The notes beneath the pieces are model-generated. The model was given only the letters and a program-made list of their open reading frames with translations, had not been told where the DNA came from and made no database searches. Below, piece by piece: positions 55,050 through 64,000 of a stretch of DNA of 64,000 nt. Location of the stretch: positions 98,118,860 to 98,182,859 of the forward strand of contig CM067374.1 in NCBI GenBank assembly GCA_034401795.1. The letters run 5' to 3'. Source of the DNA: Chaetoderma sp. LZ-2023a. Taxonomy: Eukaryota; Mollusca; Caudofoveata; Chaetodermatida; Chaetodermatidae. A program made the translations under genes and the position numbers. How positions within the stretch are numbered: position 1 is the stretch's first letter; each line of letters starts with the position of its first letter.

Positions 55050-56770
55050 TTTCTTCAGCCAGGTGGTTCCATATTGGTACAGTTGTCGGCAGAAAGGAGC
55101 TATGGTACTGGCTAATTGTTGTCTGATATGGCTATAGCTTCAGTGGGTTACTGTGTCTGGTGGTGTTTACGTTGGTCCACATAGGATGGTATTCTGTTGG
55201 CATAGCTACTTGCCCATGCAGGATCTTGTACATGAAGATGACATTGGCCTTCATTCACCGTTGTGCAAGGCTTTCCCATCCCAGTCGATTCATCATTGCT
55301 GAAACACTCTCCCTCGGATAGAGGTACACTGGGCGACCTATTACAAACCTTGCAGCCTTCCTTTGTACAGCTTCAAGTTGGTTTTTCAGGTCACATGTTG
55401 GTGGATCCCAGACTGTTGAAGCCTATTCAACTTTTGGTCTGACCAGCGATTGGTAGGCACGTTCTTTGATGGATGTTGGGAATGATCTTAGATTTCTTGC
55501 TCAGAATCCAAGGACTCCGTTTGTTGTGCCATTTTAGGTTGTGTGTTAGTTAGACGCCGCTGTATGTTACAGAGTTACATTCCTCCAACCTTTCCCCACT
55601 CATTGTGTAGTGTGTGGTGAGGCATGATCTTCGTTGGATGAGTTTGATGATATTACACTTGGATACGTTGAATTTCATCTGCCATGTTTCCGTCCAGCCC
55701 ATAACTTTATCTAGGTCTGATTGGAGAAGACGCTGATCCTTTTCTGTTTGTATGGCGAATCATGGAATTGACGGTGCTTGCTAGTCGTTGATGTAAACTA
55801 AAAAGAGGATTGGACCTAAAACTGATCCTTGTGGCACTCCTGACAGGACTTTTGTTGACTCAGAGCAGACACCTTCTATGACAACCTGTTGCTGTCTTTC
55901 ACTGAGGAATGATGTTATCCATCCCAGAATGTTGCCTTATCTTCTGTAATGGTGTAATATCAGGGGTAGGCATTGGAGCGGTACCTTATCAAATGCTTTC
56001 GCGAAGTCCAGTACTTCTTCTTCTTCTTTTCGTTCGCTGATCATACCGCCAGTCCTGTAAGTGACTATCGACATGATTATAAGCGAAGACCAGTACTGTT
56101 ATATCTACCTGTCTGCATTGTTTCAAGACGTGTGCGAGGTCATGGGTTGTCATGATTAGTTGTGTTTCACATGATCTGTTTCATCGGATTTGGATGGAGT
56201 ACATTGTTTTTGTCCATATGCTGCATTATCTGGCTGGCTATGATATGCTCCATCACCTTGCATGTGACTTATGTTAGCGACACTGACCTATAATTTTAAG
56301 CTGTTGTTCTGTCACCTTTCTTATATATTGGTGTAACGTTGGCAGTCTTCCAGTCTGTTGGTATAGTTGAATCATTCAGTCTGCTGGAAAAGGGAAGAAA
56401 AGATTGGTGCAGTTTTACTTGATGTGTTTTCAGTATTCTTGAGGTATATTGTCTGGACCTGATGCTTTTGATGGGCTAAGGCGCTGTAGAGCCTCCTCTA
56501 CACCAAGTGATGTTATGTTTATGTTGTGAATGGTATTATATGTTGATGGTTGTAAGGTTGTCATCGAGCTGACATTTTCTTCAGTGAATACTGAGGTGAA
56601 TTGTTCGCTCAGTGCTCTAGCTTTTCCTTCTGGGTCAGTGATGATCTGCCCATTTTGTCTGATGGTACTGATTTCTACATTATCTTGTCGTCTGTTCTTG
56701 ATGTAACGCCAAAACATTTTGCTACTCTGATCATTTTCTGGGTCCAGTATTTTTTAATGTAATTTTGGTA
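55050..56770 (-). pseudogene. CR1/Jockey-like LINE reverse transcriptase remnant
   Basis: Minus-strand frames give, in order: KARALSEQFTSVFTEEN and LQRLSPSKASGPDNIP (56430-56717), DFAKAFDKVP near 55995, [13 protein letters not shown] and [20 protein letters not shown] (55800-55920, the box with QGS and the YIND stretch), then a C-terminal part with WDPPTCDLKNQLEAVQRKAA and SVSAMMNRLGWESL (55260-55420). The first segment begins near 56717. Stops and frameshifts are many. The phrases are typical of CR1/Jockey-like LINEs, a clade distinct from the other LINE pieces here. A SINE fragment is inserted at 56016-56089. Confidence 0.88.
56016..56089 (-). mobile_element. Truncated SINE insertion with 8-bp target duplication
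   Basis: The complement of about 30015-30074, the 3' end of the SINE at 29843-30074 including its AAGAAG tail. It is flanked by CCAGTACT at 56008-56015 and 56090-56097. It interrupts the CR1/Jockey-like reverse transcriptase, so it is younger. Confidence 0.85.
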
Positions 56771-57810
56771 TGATTGTCATAGCATGAGATGTATCTGATG
56801 TAAAAACTTTGGTGTCAGAGTTCCTGTCATTTTATGAAGATGATTTGTCTCATTTAGCAGTTTGTAAAGTTGAACCCGATCTGTGGATACATATGTGGAA
56901 ACATTGCTCTGAAAAAGAATGACATAACACTGCATCAGCTGCCTTAGTTTCTGGAAATTCCACTGAGTACCCACACATACATAAGATACTTATGTGCACA
57001 TTCGGTGTCACATCTTGCGAATGTGAACGATAAAATAGTGAACTTGTACTTTTAAAGTCCTATCTTAGGGCAACTATGGGACAAGATAGAATGCATGGAT
57101 TGGCGTTACCTCATGTACATTACGGTAAGGACATTGATATCAATGACATTTGTGACAGATTTTCTAGGAAGCATTCTAGAAGGCTAGTTTTGGATAATGT
57201 ATTTGTGGATTGAGTGATCTAGCTAATGCATGTTAACATTGCTAATGTTACATTTGCATACAGTCTTTGTTGTTAGTATGATATTCCAGTTTCTGAAATG
57301 GAATCTGAAACTGTTACATATCAAATTTGATGGTTGATTGGCTTAGCAATTAAACAAATTCTGTTTAATTGCTAAGCCAGTCACCCATCAATTTTGGCAT
57401 GCAGCCGTTTAAGATTCTTCTTAAGTGTTGCCATATAGTATCCTACTTTGTACTACTTTATGAATGTGCATTCCACATTAATAATCACCTCGGTTAAGTC
57501 TTGCTTGTTGACACCCCAAATCATCAACATATTTTTGTAACAGTACTGTGCCCATACCTCAGACTTTGAGGGTAAATATATTACGGCCATTTATGGTGCA
57601 AAGCATAACAATTTTGCAGCCAGCTGGAGGTTCACATTTACTTCCATAAATTCAGGAGATAGCTTTTGAGAGGATCTAGATTCAAAAGATCCCCTGGTCA
57701 GACCCCTCAGATTCCCCCTTACACATTGGAGGGGGACAGCCCCTCCAGACCCACCCCATGGGCCACCACCCCCTTAATACATTTCTGGATCCGCCCCTGC
57801 TATCAGTATG
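56771..57810. other. Gene-free stretch with a short perfect hairpin
   Basis: At 57339-57379 TGGCTTAGCAATTAAACA and its exact complement flank a five-base loop. No splice-bounded coding segment was recognised; a C-rich block with CCCCTCCAGACCCACCCC is at about 57730-57770. Confidence 0.55.
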
Positions 57811-58440
57811 TTTCCAGCTGAGGCAGAACTAGATAATAGGGTTCTGGCTCTACTCTGAAACTGCTTACAAGATCAAGACAGTACAGAGTATCAAATGGCC
57901 TTCCATCAGCTTGCCATCAAATCTGCAAAGTCAGCCAGCTGGTTTGTGTGCATAAACAGAATCCTAGCCAAATACAGCCTGCCAACAGCACAAGAACTGC
58001 TTAATATTTTACCAACAAATTCAGAGTGAAAAAGAACGGTGAGAAGGGCAGTTCATGCACGCTTGAGAGAAAAGCAGCAGAAAGAGATGAGAGAGCATCA
58101 ATTTAGCACCCTACGGTACACGTCCCCATATACGTTAGATAATGAACATATCGCATATGTGTGGACCAGTTTACTAGATTCAGTCAGGGAAACAGGGATG
58201 GCTAGGGTGAAGGTAAAGGCCATGTGCAGAGTCGTATGTCTACAAACTCACGAGGCACGATTTGGCAGATCATTGCCAGTGCACAGACTGTGCAATATAG
58301 AGGCTGAGAACAGAGAGCACTTTCTGCTAAAGGGCGAAAGATTGATTGGTGTTCGCAATCCTCACATGGCTAGACTAGAAGAGCTACTAAGAGAATATGA
58401 GGCAGATAACCTGCTGGAAGACAGAGACAGTGTGATGTAA
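57811..58440 (+). pseudogene. LINE C-terminal fragment
   Basis: One frame with a stop at about 58028 reads FPAEAELDNRVLAL, NRILAKYSLPTAQELLNIL, STLRYTSPYTL, then KAMCRVVCLQTHEARF and a weakened cysteine/histidine motif CNIEAENREHFLL. The layout matches the C-terminal part of the LINE at 53650-54215 (LRNPPTKESWKQQVKR, CPLCGKDVEDRLHF), so it is the same family. No reverse transcriptase core precedes it. Confidence 0.75.
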
Positions 58441-58739
58441 ATGCTGCTTGATGTAACTCATGAAATCTCGCCTATGTGTACATGAAGAATCGGTAAGGGG
58501 TATGGTTGAGAAGATTGGTAGAGACATGATTTATTCACTCTACATGCGGTGGCTGTTAGTTCTTAACGTGATAAGTAAGCAAAAGGGGGATGCCTTGACG
58601 GGAAATAAAATCCAGCAGCGAAATAAACTAACAAAATCTAAATATAGCATAGGAATCACCTACAAACAACGCATAAGTAGATTCGGCAACAAGTAGCGAT
58701 TTATCGCGATATCAACTAAACTTGTCTGACAAGGGTGCT

Positions 58740-59500
58740 TTTCTTAAGGAAGGAAATTCCACTCAAAGAAGAAGACTAGCCCATGCCCCAGGAAAGGTTG
58801 AATGGAACAGTGAAGTCCGCAAGCTAATTATCAACTACTGGCAAAACAAATTTGCAACAGTCAGCAGCAAACAATCCAGCTTATGATACATGTCAGCAGT
58901 ATCTCTGCAGCTTACCAAGCCTGCACCAGTATGGAGTAACGCATCCTTCACAAACACAGAAACAATGAAGGACAGAACTAAGACAAAAGTTATATGTGGC
59001 ACACTGGCATTGCAGACAGAAGCTCACTTCGACAGGAGGGATTGTGTCTCCCCAATCTGTAAATTGTACAATAAGGAGGCTGAGTCCCGGCTTCACTTTG
59101 TCTTGTCCTTCGAAAGGCTTGCTGTTACTAGACAACTATATTTAAAACGTCTATTCGCTATCACATCTGAAGAAATGAGCCTATTAACAATTCAACACAA
59201 CAGTGAGACCCTACTTCAGCTGATTCTGGACTGCAGACATCAAAACCTTTCAGCAAAACTATTGATACACCATAGCTTACATAGCTTGCTGTTACTAGAC
59301 AACTATATTTAAAACGTCTATTTGCTATCACAGCTGAAGAAATGAGCCTATTAACCATTCAACACAGCAGTGAGCCCCTACTTCAGCTGATTCTGGACTG
59401 CAGACATCAACACCTTTCAGCAAAACTATTGATAAAACATAGCTTACACACGCAGATCGAGAAGATCTCCCAGGACCTCATTTATTATGGTACTGAGACA
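58740..59500 (+). pseudogene. LINE C-terminal fragment with internal tandem duplication
   Basis: The frame from 58890 contains KVICGTLALQTEAHFDRR and CKLYNKEAESRLHFVLSFER, the same cysteine/histidine-type tail seen at 54000 and 58320. After it, about 166 bp (CTTGCTGTTACTAGACAACT onward) are repeated head to tail at 59119-59284 and 59285-59450 with a few differences, breaking the frame. Confidence 0.75.
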
Positions 59501-59666
59501 GACTGTGGCTGCTAAACAAGGCTCCCAATAACTACATAGTATAATCTTCAGCAACATTCAAGTTTATAAGATGTCAGCATACAGACTATCATGGACACTA
59601 CATATTTTATCTACGTATACAGCATATTATTACCCACATGTCCCGAAAAATATGAGGACCTCTCGA

Positions 59667-59667
<1 letters not shown>

Positions 59668-59744
<77 letters not shown>
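59668..59744 (+). repeat. (ATT)n microsatellite
   Basis: About 25 uninterrupted trinucleotide units. The run of Tyr codons in the overlapping frame is an artefact. Confidence 0.97.
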
Positions 59745-59843
59745 CCGTCACTTATCCATGACACCTGGGATGTTCCATGGTGGCCCTGTCAGAGGGGGGG
59801 GGGGGAGAGGGTGTCCAGCATAAAGAAGAAGAAGATTCCTAAT

Positions 59844-59845
<2 letters not shown>

Positions 59846-59924
<79 letters not shown>
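59846..59924. repeat. (TA)n microsatellite
   Basis: About 39 uninterrupted dinucleotide units, self-complementary. A G-run at about 59795-59805 lies between the two microsatellites. Confidence 0.97.
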
Positions 59925-59927
<3 letters not shown>

Positions 59928-60827
59928 GCTTAACAGATTTCGAGATATGTACATCAGCATATACACCATAGCAAAGGTCTTCTTGTTGAATCTTGATCTC
60001 CTTCGTAGGAGAACCACACCCAAGTGTGTGTGGATGCTAGTCAATACTAACTCCTAACCTTGTTCTTGTTATGTCTTTACCTCCTTCATAGGAGAACCAC
60101 ACGGATAAATAAATGACTTAATATCCTAGCAGGTTCAAATTTTAGGATCTTTGTTATTTACTGAACAATGCCATTTTGACTACATATTATATCTGCATTA
60201 GGACTTCAATGTAGCCAAGATAATATACTAGCTTAACTGTTTTGGAGAATACATTTGCTTCTAAAATTCCTCTATTCGGCCTGTCAAGCTTTCACATGCT
60301 TGGCACCTCATAAACTTTGCCTCTCTGATAGGAGTCTTTACCATAAAGGAAATTTATAGCTGTTTCTGGTCAACCCACGGCTATAGAATTACAGTGACCC
60401 TACACCTGGGCCAGACATTAATTTTGGAGATGGAGAGGAGAGAGAAGTTTAGAACGCAGATAGGATCAGCTAGTGAGAGTTGAAGTTGTTTTAGACTTGG
60501 TCAGGTTTTATCGTTATAGGACAGTGCCAGTACAACCGTTATAGCTAAGTAATAGATTGACTGCTGAATTTCGTAGCAGTGTTGTGACATAATCGGTCAC
60601 AATCGGACTAAATATATACGGACATATCTATACTCGGACTACATGTACATGTATATGTGTTATTCGTTCGTTCGCTTGTCACTTCATTATTGGATACATT
60701 TACTCATCCGTTTATTTGTGAACCATTCTTTTTGGATTATATTTCCCACTGTTGGATAACCGGATACTAAGTGAATATCATCAAGTAAAGCAAGTAAGTT
60801 TAAAAAGAAATAACAATACAGCAACAT
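59925..60827. other. No gene recognised
   Basis: Contains a short repeated phrase AGGAGAACCACAC at about 60010 and 60090 and a phrase ATAATATACTAGCTTAACT at about 60220, echoed in the array at 60971-61354. Otherwise unremarkable. Confidence 0.45.
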
Positions 60828-60960
60828 CTTCGTAATGGTAGCAGAGTAAGCATTTAGTGGTAGCATTACATCGTCGTCGCCACGACATTTTGGTAGTCAT
60901 CTTCGTAATGGTAGCAGAGTAAGCATTTAGTGGTAGCATTACATCGTCGTCGCCGCGACA
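60828..60960 (+). repeat. Tandem duplication, 72-bp period
   Basis: CTTCGTAATGGTAGCAGAGT through CATCGTCGTCGCC(A/G)CGACAT occurs twice; the spacer TTTGGTAGTCAT is present once. Confidence 0.9.
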
Positions 60961-60970
60961 TTAACTTTAC

Positions 60971-61354
60971 AGGACAGTAGGGGAATAGCTTAGTGATTAG
61001 TAGTAATAATTGATTAAACGTGGATAGGAATAAGACTGTATTTCCAATAACAACCATATCAAAAATTATCAGACAATAATATACTAGCTTAACTCTACAG
61101 GACAGTATGGGGGTTGATTAGGGGGTAAAAGTTAATAATTGATTACAAGTGGGTAGGAATAAGACTGCATTTCCAATAAGGACCTGACTAACAATTAGCA
61201 AATAATAATGTACAAGCTTAACTGTACAGGACAGTAGGGGGTTGTTTATGGATTAACAGTTAATAATTGATTTAAAATGGGTAGGAATAAGACTGGATTT
61301 CCAATAAGAACCAAGTCAACAATTAACAAATTAACTATACACGTTAACATGGTT
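60971..61354 (+). repeat. Tandem array, about 128-bp period x 3
   Basis: Units start AGGACAGTA at 60971, 61099 and 61228 and run through TTAATAATTGATT, GGTAGGAATAAGACTG and ATTTCCAATAA. Similarity is high but imperfect. It adjoins the 72-bp duplication, forming a compact satellite-like patch. Confidence 0.85.
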
Positions 61355-61559
61355 AGTGATAATTCATGATAAAATACTCCACAGCATGCAATAGTAAAAC
61401 CTAAAATCAGGTATTGATCAGAATACTATTGCCTATTGATTTTTAATAATTTGACGAGCTATAGGAAGGGCACGTAGGCTACCTGTTATAGTAGATATAT
61501 AGGCTGGGGTTGTGGAACGATATGCATTGGTTAGTTATCCTAATAGGATAAGTTTAGAT

Positions 61560-63900
61560 AGGAGTAGGCGCCTACACTGGAACTCAAATATCTGGAGGAA
61601 TTGCTTGGCAGGCTTATGAAAACACCTTGTGCAGTCTATAATTATCTGAGTTAGATCTTTTGGGTCGAAGTTGATAATCTTTATTCCTTGAAATTGCAGG
61701 AGGATACAATCCAGATCTATAAACGCCAGAGCCCTTATGTGCTGTACATAAGGCTGGACACTGGATAATGAAGTGCCCGACTGTTTCAGAACACTCTTGA
61801 CAGAGAAGGCATGTAGCCTCACATTGACTCTTGCTGAAAACTTGTCTGTTCGTCTGAAGGACATATTTACCTGTCAGGATCTTCAACTTTGCTGTAATGT
61901 GAAGTTTCTCTAGCTGACTGGCAGCCCACCAATAGAACTGGGTACAATTCCCCTGAGCTAAATCTCATAGGGTTAAGAAGTCTGAGGGTTTTGTAGTAAC
62001 ATAACAGGCCGATAGTAGACTGCTTCCTGTAAAGGTGTGCAGCTGTCCTGACCAGAAATTTTCATCTTTCTTGATTGGACAATCCAGGTACTCAGGAACA
62101 TCTTCAAGATCATATTTTCCAAGACTGCATTTATATTTTTGAACCACCTGTTACTGCTAGGTGTTTTTTATTGCAGACTGCCTCCTTGCAAGCTGTTTTC
62201 TACGCTGCTCTCTGGTTGGTGGCATACATTATTAAACAGATTGAGTGCTTTCATATGAATTTGTGGTTCCACCAGCAGAACACCTGTTAATATGTATATG
62301 CTGGGTCTGGAGTAGAGTTGGGAAGTGAGAGCAAGTACTTTCGAGGTTTATTCTGGTATCCCTCTAGTCACTTGGGTAATGTGACATTTGGAAGAATCAG
62401 TTCCAGCCCATATGTCAGAGTTGGAGCTATATAAGTTCTGAATAGGTGGATTGTTGTTACAGGATCCAAACCACTATGACCACGAAATCCATGAGGAAAG
62501 AGGCTATATGATACATGCTTGGCTTTCTTTATATTTTCATCCACATTCTGAACTGCATTTTTTCGTAGAGTTTGTGCCCTAGTTATGCCAAGCTGAGCTG
62601 AAAATTTCATGGATGGCATAACAGAACCATTTATAGACAATCCATGTTCTGAGCCTGATGATATCCGAGTGGCCTTGGGTTTTATCTGCAAAGAGATACT
62701 CTTTGCAGGCTGCAGTTTGAAAGTTTCTTGGATGGCATAACAGAACCATTTATAGAAAATTCATGCCCTGAGCCTGATGATATCCGAGTGGCCTTGGGTT
62801 GTATCTGCAAAGAGATACTCTTTGCAGGCTGCAGTTTGTATCACTCCTCATTGGCAAAATTAATGGCCATATTGATTAGAATCTGGGCCTCATCCGCATT
62901 GGCATTTCATGAAACTTATGTCATCTGCGCATGCACTCGTATTCGATTGTAAATTGTCGATTCTGGCTCCGAATCTTGTAGATGTGGTTTGATTAAGCAG
63001 TGGATTAACGTGCAGCTTATACCCACCATGGCGCACTAATTGAGTAACGAAAAAGGGCTTGGACTTGCAACCAACCCACTTAAACATACTTGATCCTGAT
63101 CTGTGTAGGCTATCCACTAATAGCCAGTGCTTTTCATGAATATTGGCTTGGAACAGTCTTCTCATCAAGTGGTCATGGTCCACGACCTCGAATGCTGATT
63201 TTGCATCTAGTAGAATGAGATGGCCATCGAATTGGTATCCTTACACTCACTATAGACGTCTTCCACAAGCAAGGCTGCATTCATTGGGATAGTACCAGAG
63301 GCACCCCCCCCCCATCTCTGGGATACATTCTGAGTATGTCATACGTTGTTCTTTAACAGACAATTCAGTATGGCTTCAATGATTTTTATTGAATGTAGGT
63401 ACTACAGTAATGCCTCTGTAGTTGCTCACATCATTTGGGAATCCTTTGTTCTTGAATACTGGAGCCAAGAGGCCAAGCCTCAAAATGTCTGGAGCAGCGC
63501 CACTTGAAAATATTTGGTTAACAATTCTTGGGAGAATGAACATGAATTCCTCGCCTGCAAAAATTAAATTTTAAATTGTCATGTTGTAGATATCAGTCGC
63601 CTTTCCCGTATTGATACAGTGCACTGCTGTATAAAGCTCTTCAATAGATACTGGAGTCACGTCTTGACTTTTAGCTATCTGCCACATGACTTCAACTTCA
63701 TCAGTGATGATGTGATGGTAATCGCTGTCAAACTCATCTTCTATGGTTTGTGTGGCTAGAATCGCAAAGTGCTCGCGAAAGCCTTCTATAATATGCTCTC
63801 CCAAAAAGGGGACTGGGCCTAGATGCAGGTCCGTCAAAAAGGCATTAACCTTTTCCTTTGATTTTTCACTAGCATACGGAACAGCTTTCAATCAAACTGC
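61560..63900 (-). pseudogene. LINE reverse transcriptase remnant with C-terminal zinc-type motif
   Basis: Minus-strand pieces in order: FLGEHIIEGFREHFAILATQ and SIEELYTAVHCINTGKATD (63571-63891), box A in HLILLDAKSAFEVVDHDHL (about 63170-63220), SGSSMFKWVGCKSKPF and the active-site-like SACADDISFM (62890-63120), the thumb with ITRAQTLRKNAVQNVDE and FRTYIAPTLTYGLELI (62368-62691), then KILTGKYVLQTNRQVF and CLLCQECSETVGHFIIQC (61614-61886). The last motif is the tail type of the LINE at 52140-54215. Frameshifts and a 119-bp internal duplication mark it as dead. Confidence 0.85.
62610..62847. repeat. Tandem duplication, 119-bp period, inside the LINE
   Basis: TGGATGGCATAACAGAACCA through AGATACTCTTTGCAGGCTGC is repeated at 62729 with about five changes. 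Confidence 0.9.
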
Positions 63901-63901
63901 C

Positions 63902-63942
63902 TTTCCCCCCCCCCCCGCCCCCCCCCCCGCCCCCCCCCCCCT
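63902..63942 (+). repeat. Poly-C tract
   Basis: About 40 bases of C broken by two single G. A shorter C-run sits at about 63304-63314. It may be an assembly-fragile or length-uncertain spot. Confidence 0.9.
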
Positions 63943-64000
63943 TATATATTTTTTCTTTCTATTCAACGTTTCTCTTGGCTAACTGGACACGGCAGTTTCT

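Noticed and set aside
59571-59933. Open frame with long poly-Tyr and Ile-Tyr runs
   Set aside because: It is the translation of the (ATT)n and (TA)n microsatellites.

Overview
The window looks like an intergenic and intronic stretch of a metazoan genome that is AT-rich and densely packed with transposons. A mollusc or other lophotrochozoan is my best guess. The guess rests on GT-AG introns, DIRS-type tyrosine-recombinase retrotransposons beside hAT transposons, and a dispersed inverted-repeat family whose ends read AGGCCCAAGGGGCCTGTATC and which I associate with bivalve genomes. This is inference; no host gene here fixes the species. No prokaryotic operon, CRISPR array, rRNA or convincing tRNA gene was seen.

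Host genes are sparse. A minus-strand gene is suggested by four exons in mutually compatible phase: 22855-22869 (putative start), 22451-22487, 15879-15995 and a long serine-rich exon at 6219-7181. It continues leftward out of the window. A THAP zinc-finger exon lies on the opposite strand at 20690-20874.

Mobile DNA makes up most of the rest. DIRS element C (9151-15721, decayed) and DIRS element D (16503-19656, internally deleted) sit in the introns of the minus-strand gene. At 31071-50928 there is a Russian-doll stack. The outer layer is a non-autonomous hAT-like element with an 8-bp target duplication. It holds two near-identical DIRS elements, A (32075-39181, all reading frames open) and B (39269-50446), in the same orientation and only 87 bp apart. 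B in turn carries a complete hAT transposon (44461-48573) with an open 616-codon transposase and a perfect 8-bp target duplication. A and B have inverted terminal repeats, an internal complementary region that copies the joined ends, and a shared GAA trinucleotide at each boundary. This is the DIRS1 plan, with gag, then RT/RNase H/methyltransferase-like, then tyrosine recombinase.

The right end (52-64 kb) is a graveyard of LINE reverse transcriptases. Four fragments share one style of C-terminal cysteine/histidine motif, one fragment is of CR1/Jockey type, and there are SINE pieces, tandem duplications and long microsatellites. Foldback hairpins and short inverted-repeat elements recur over the whole window.
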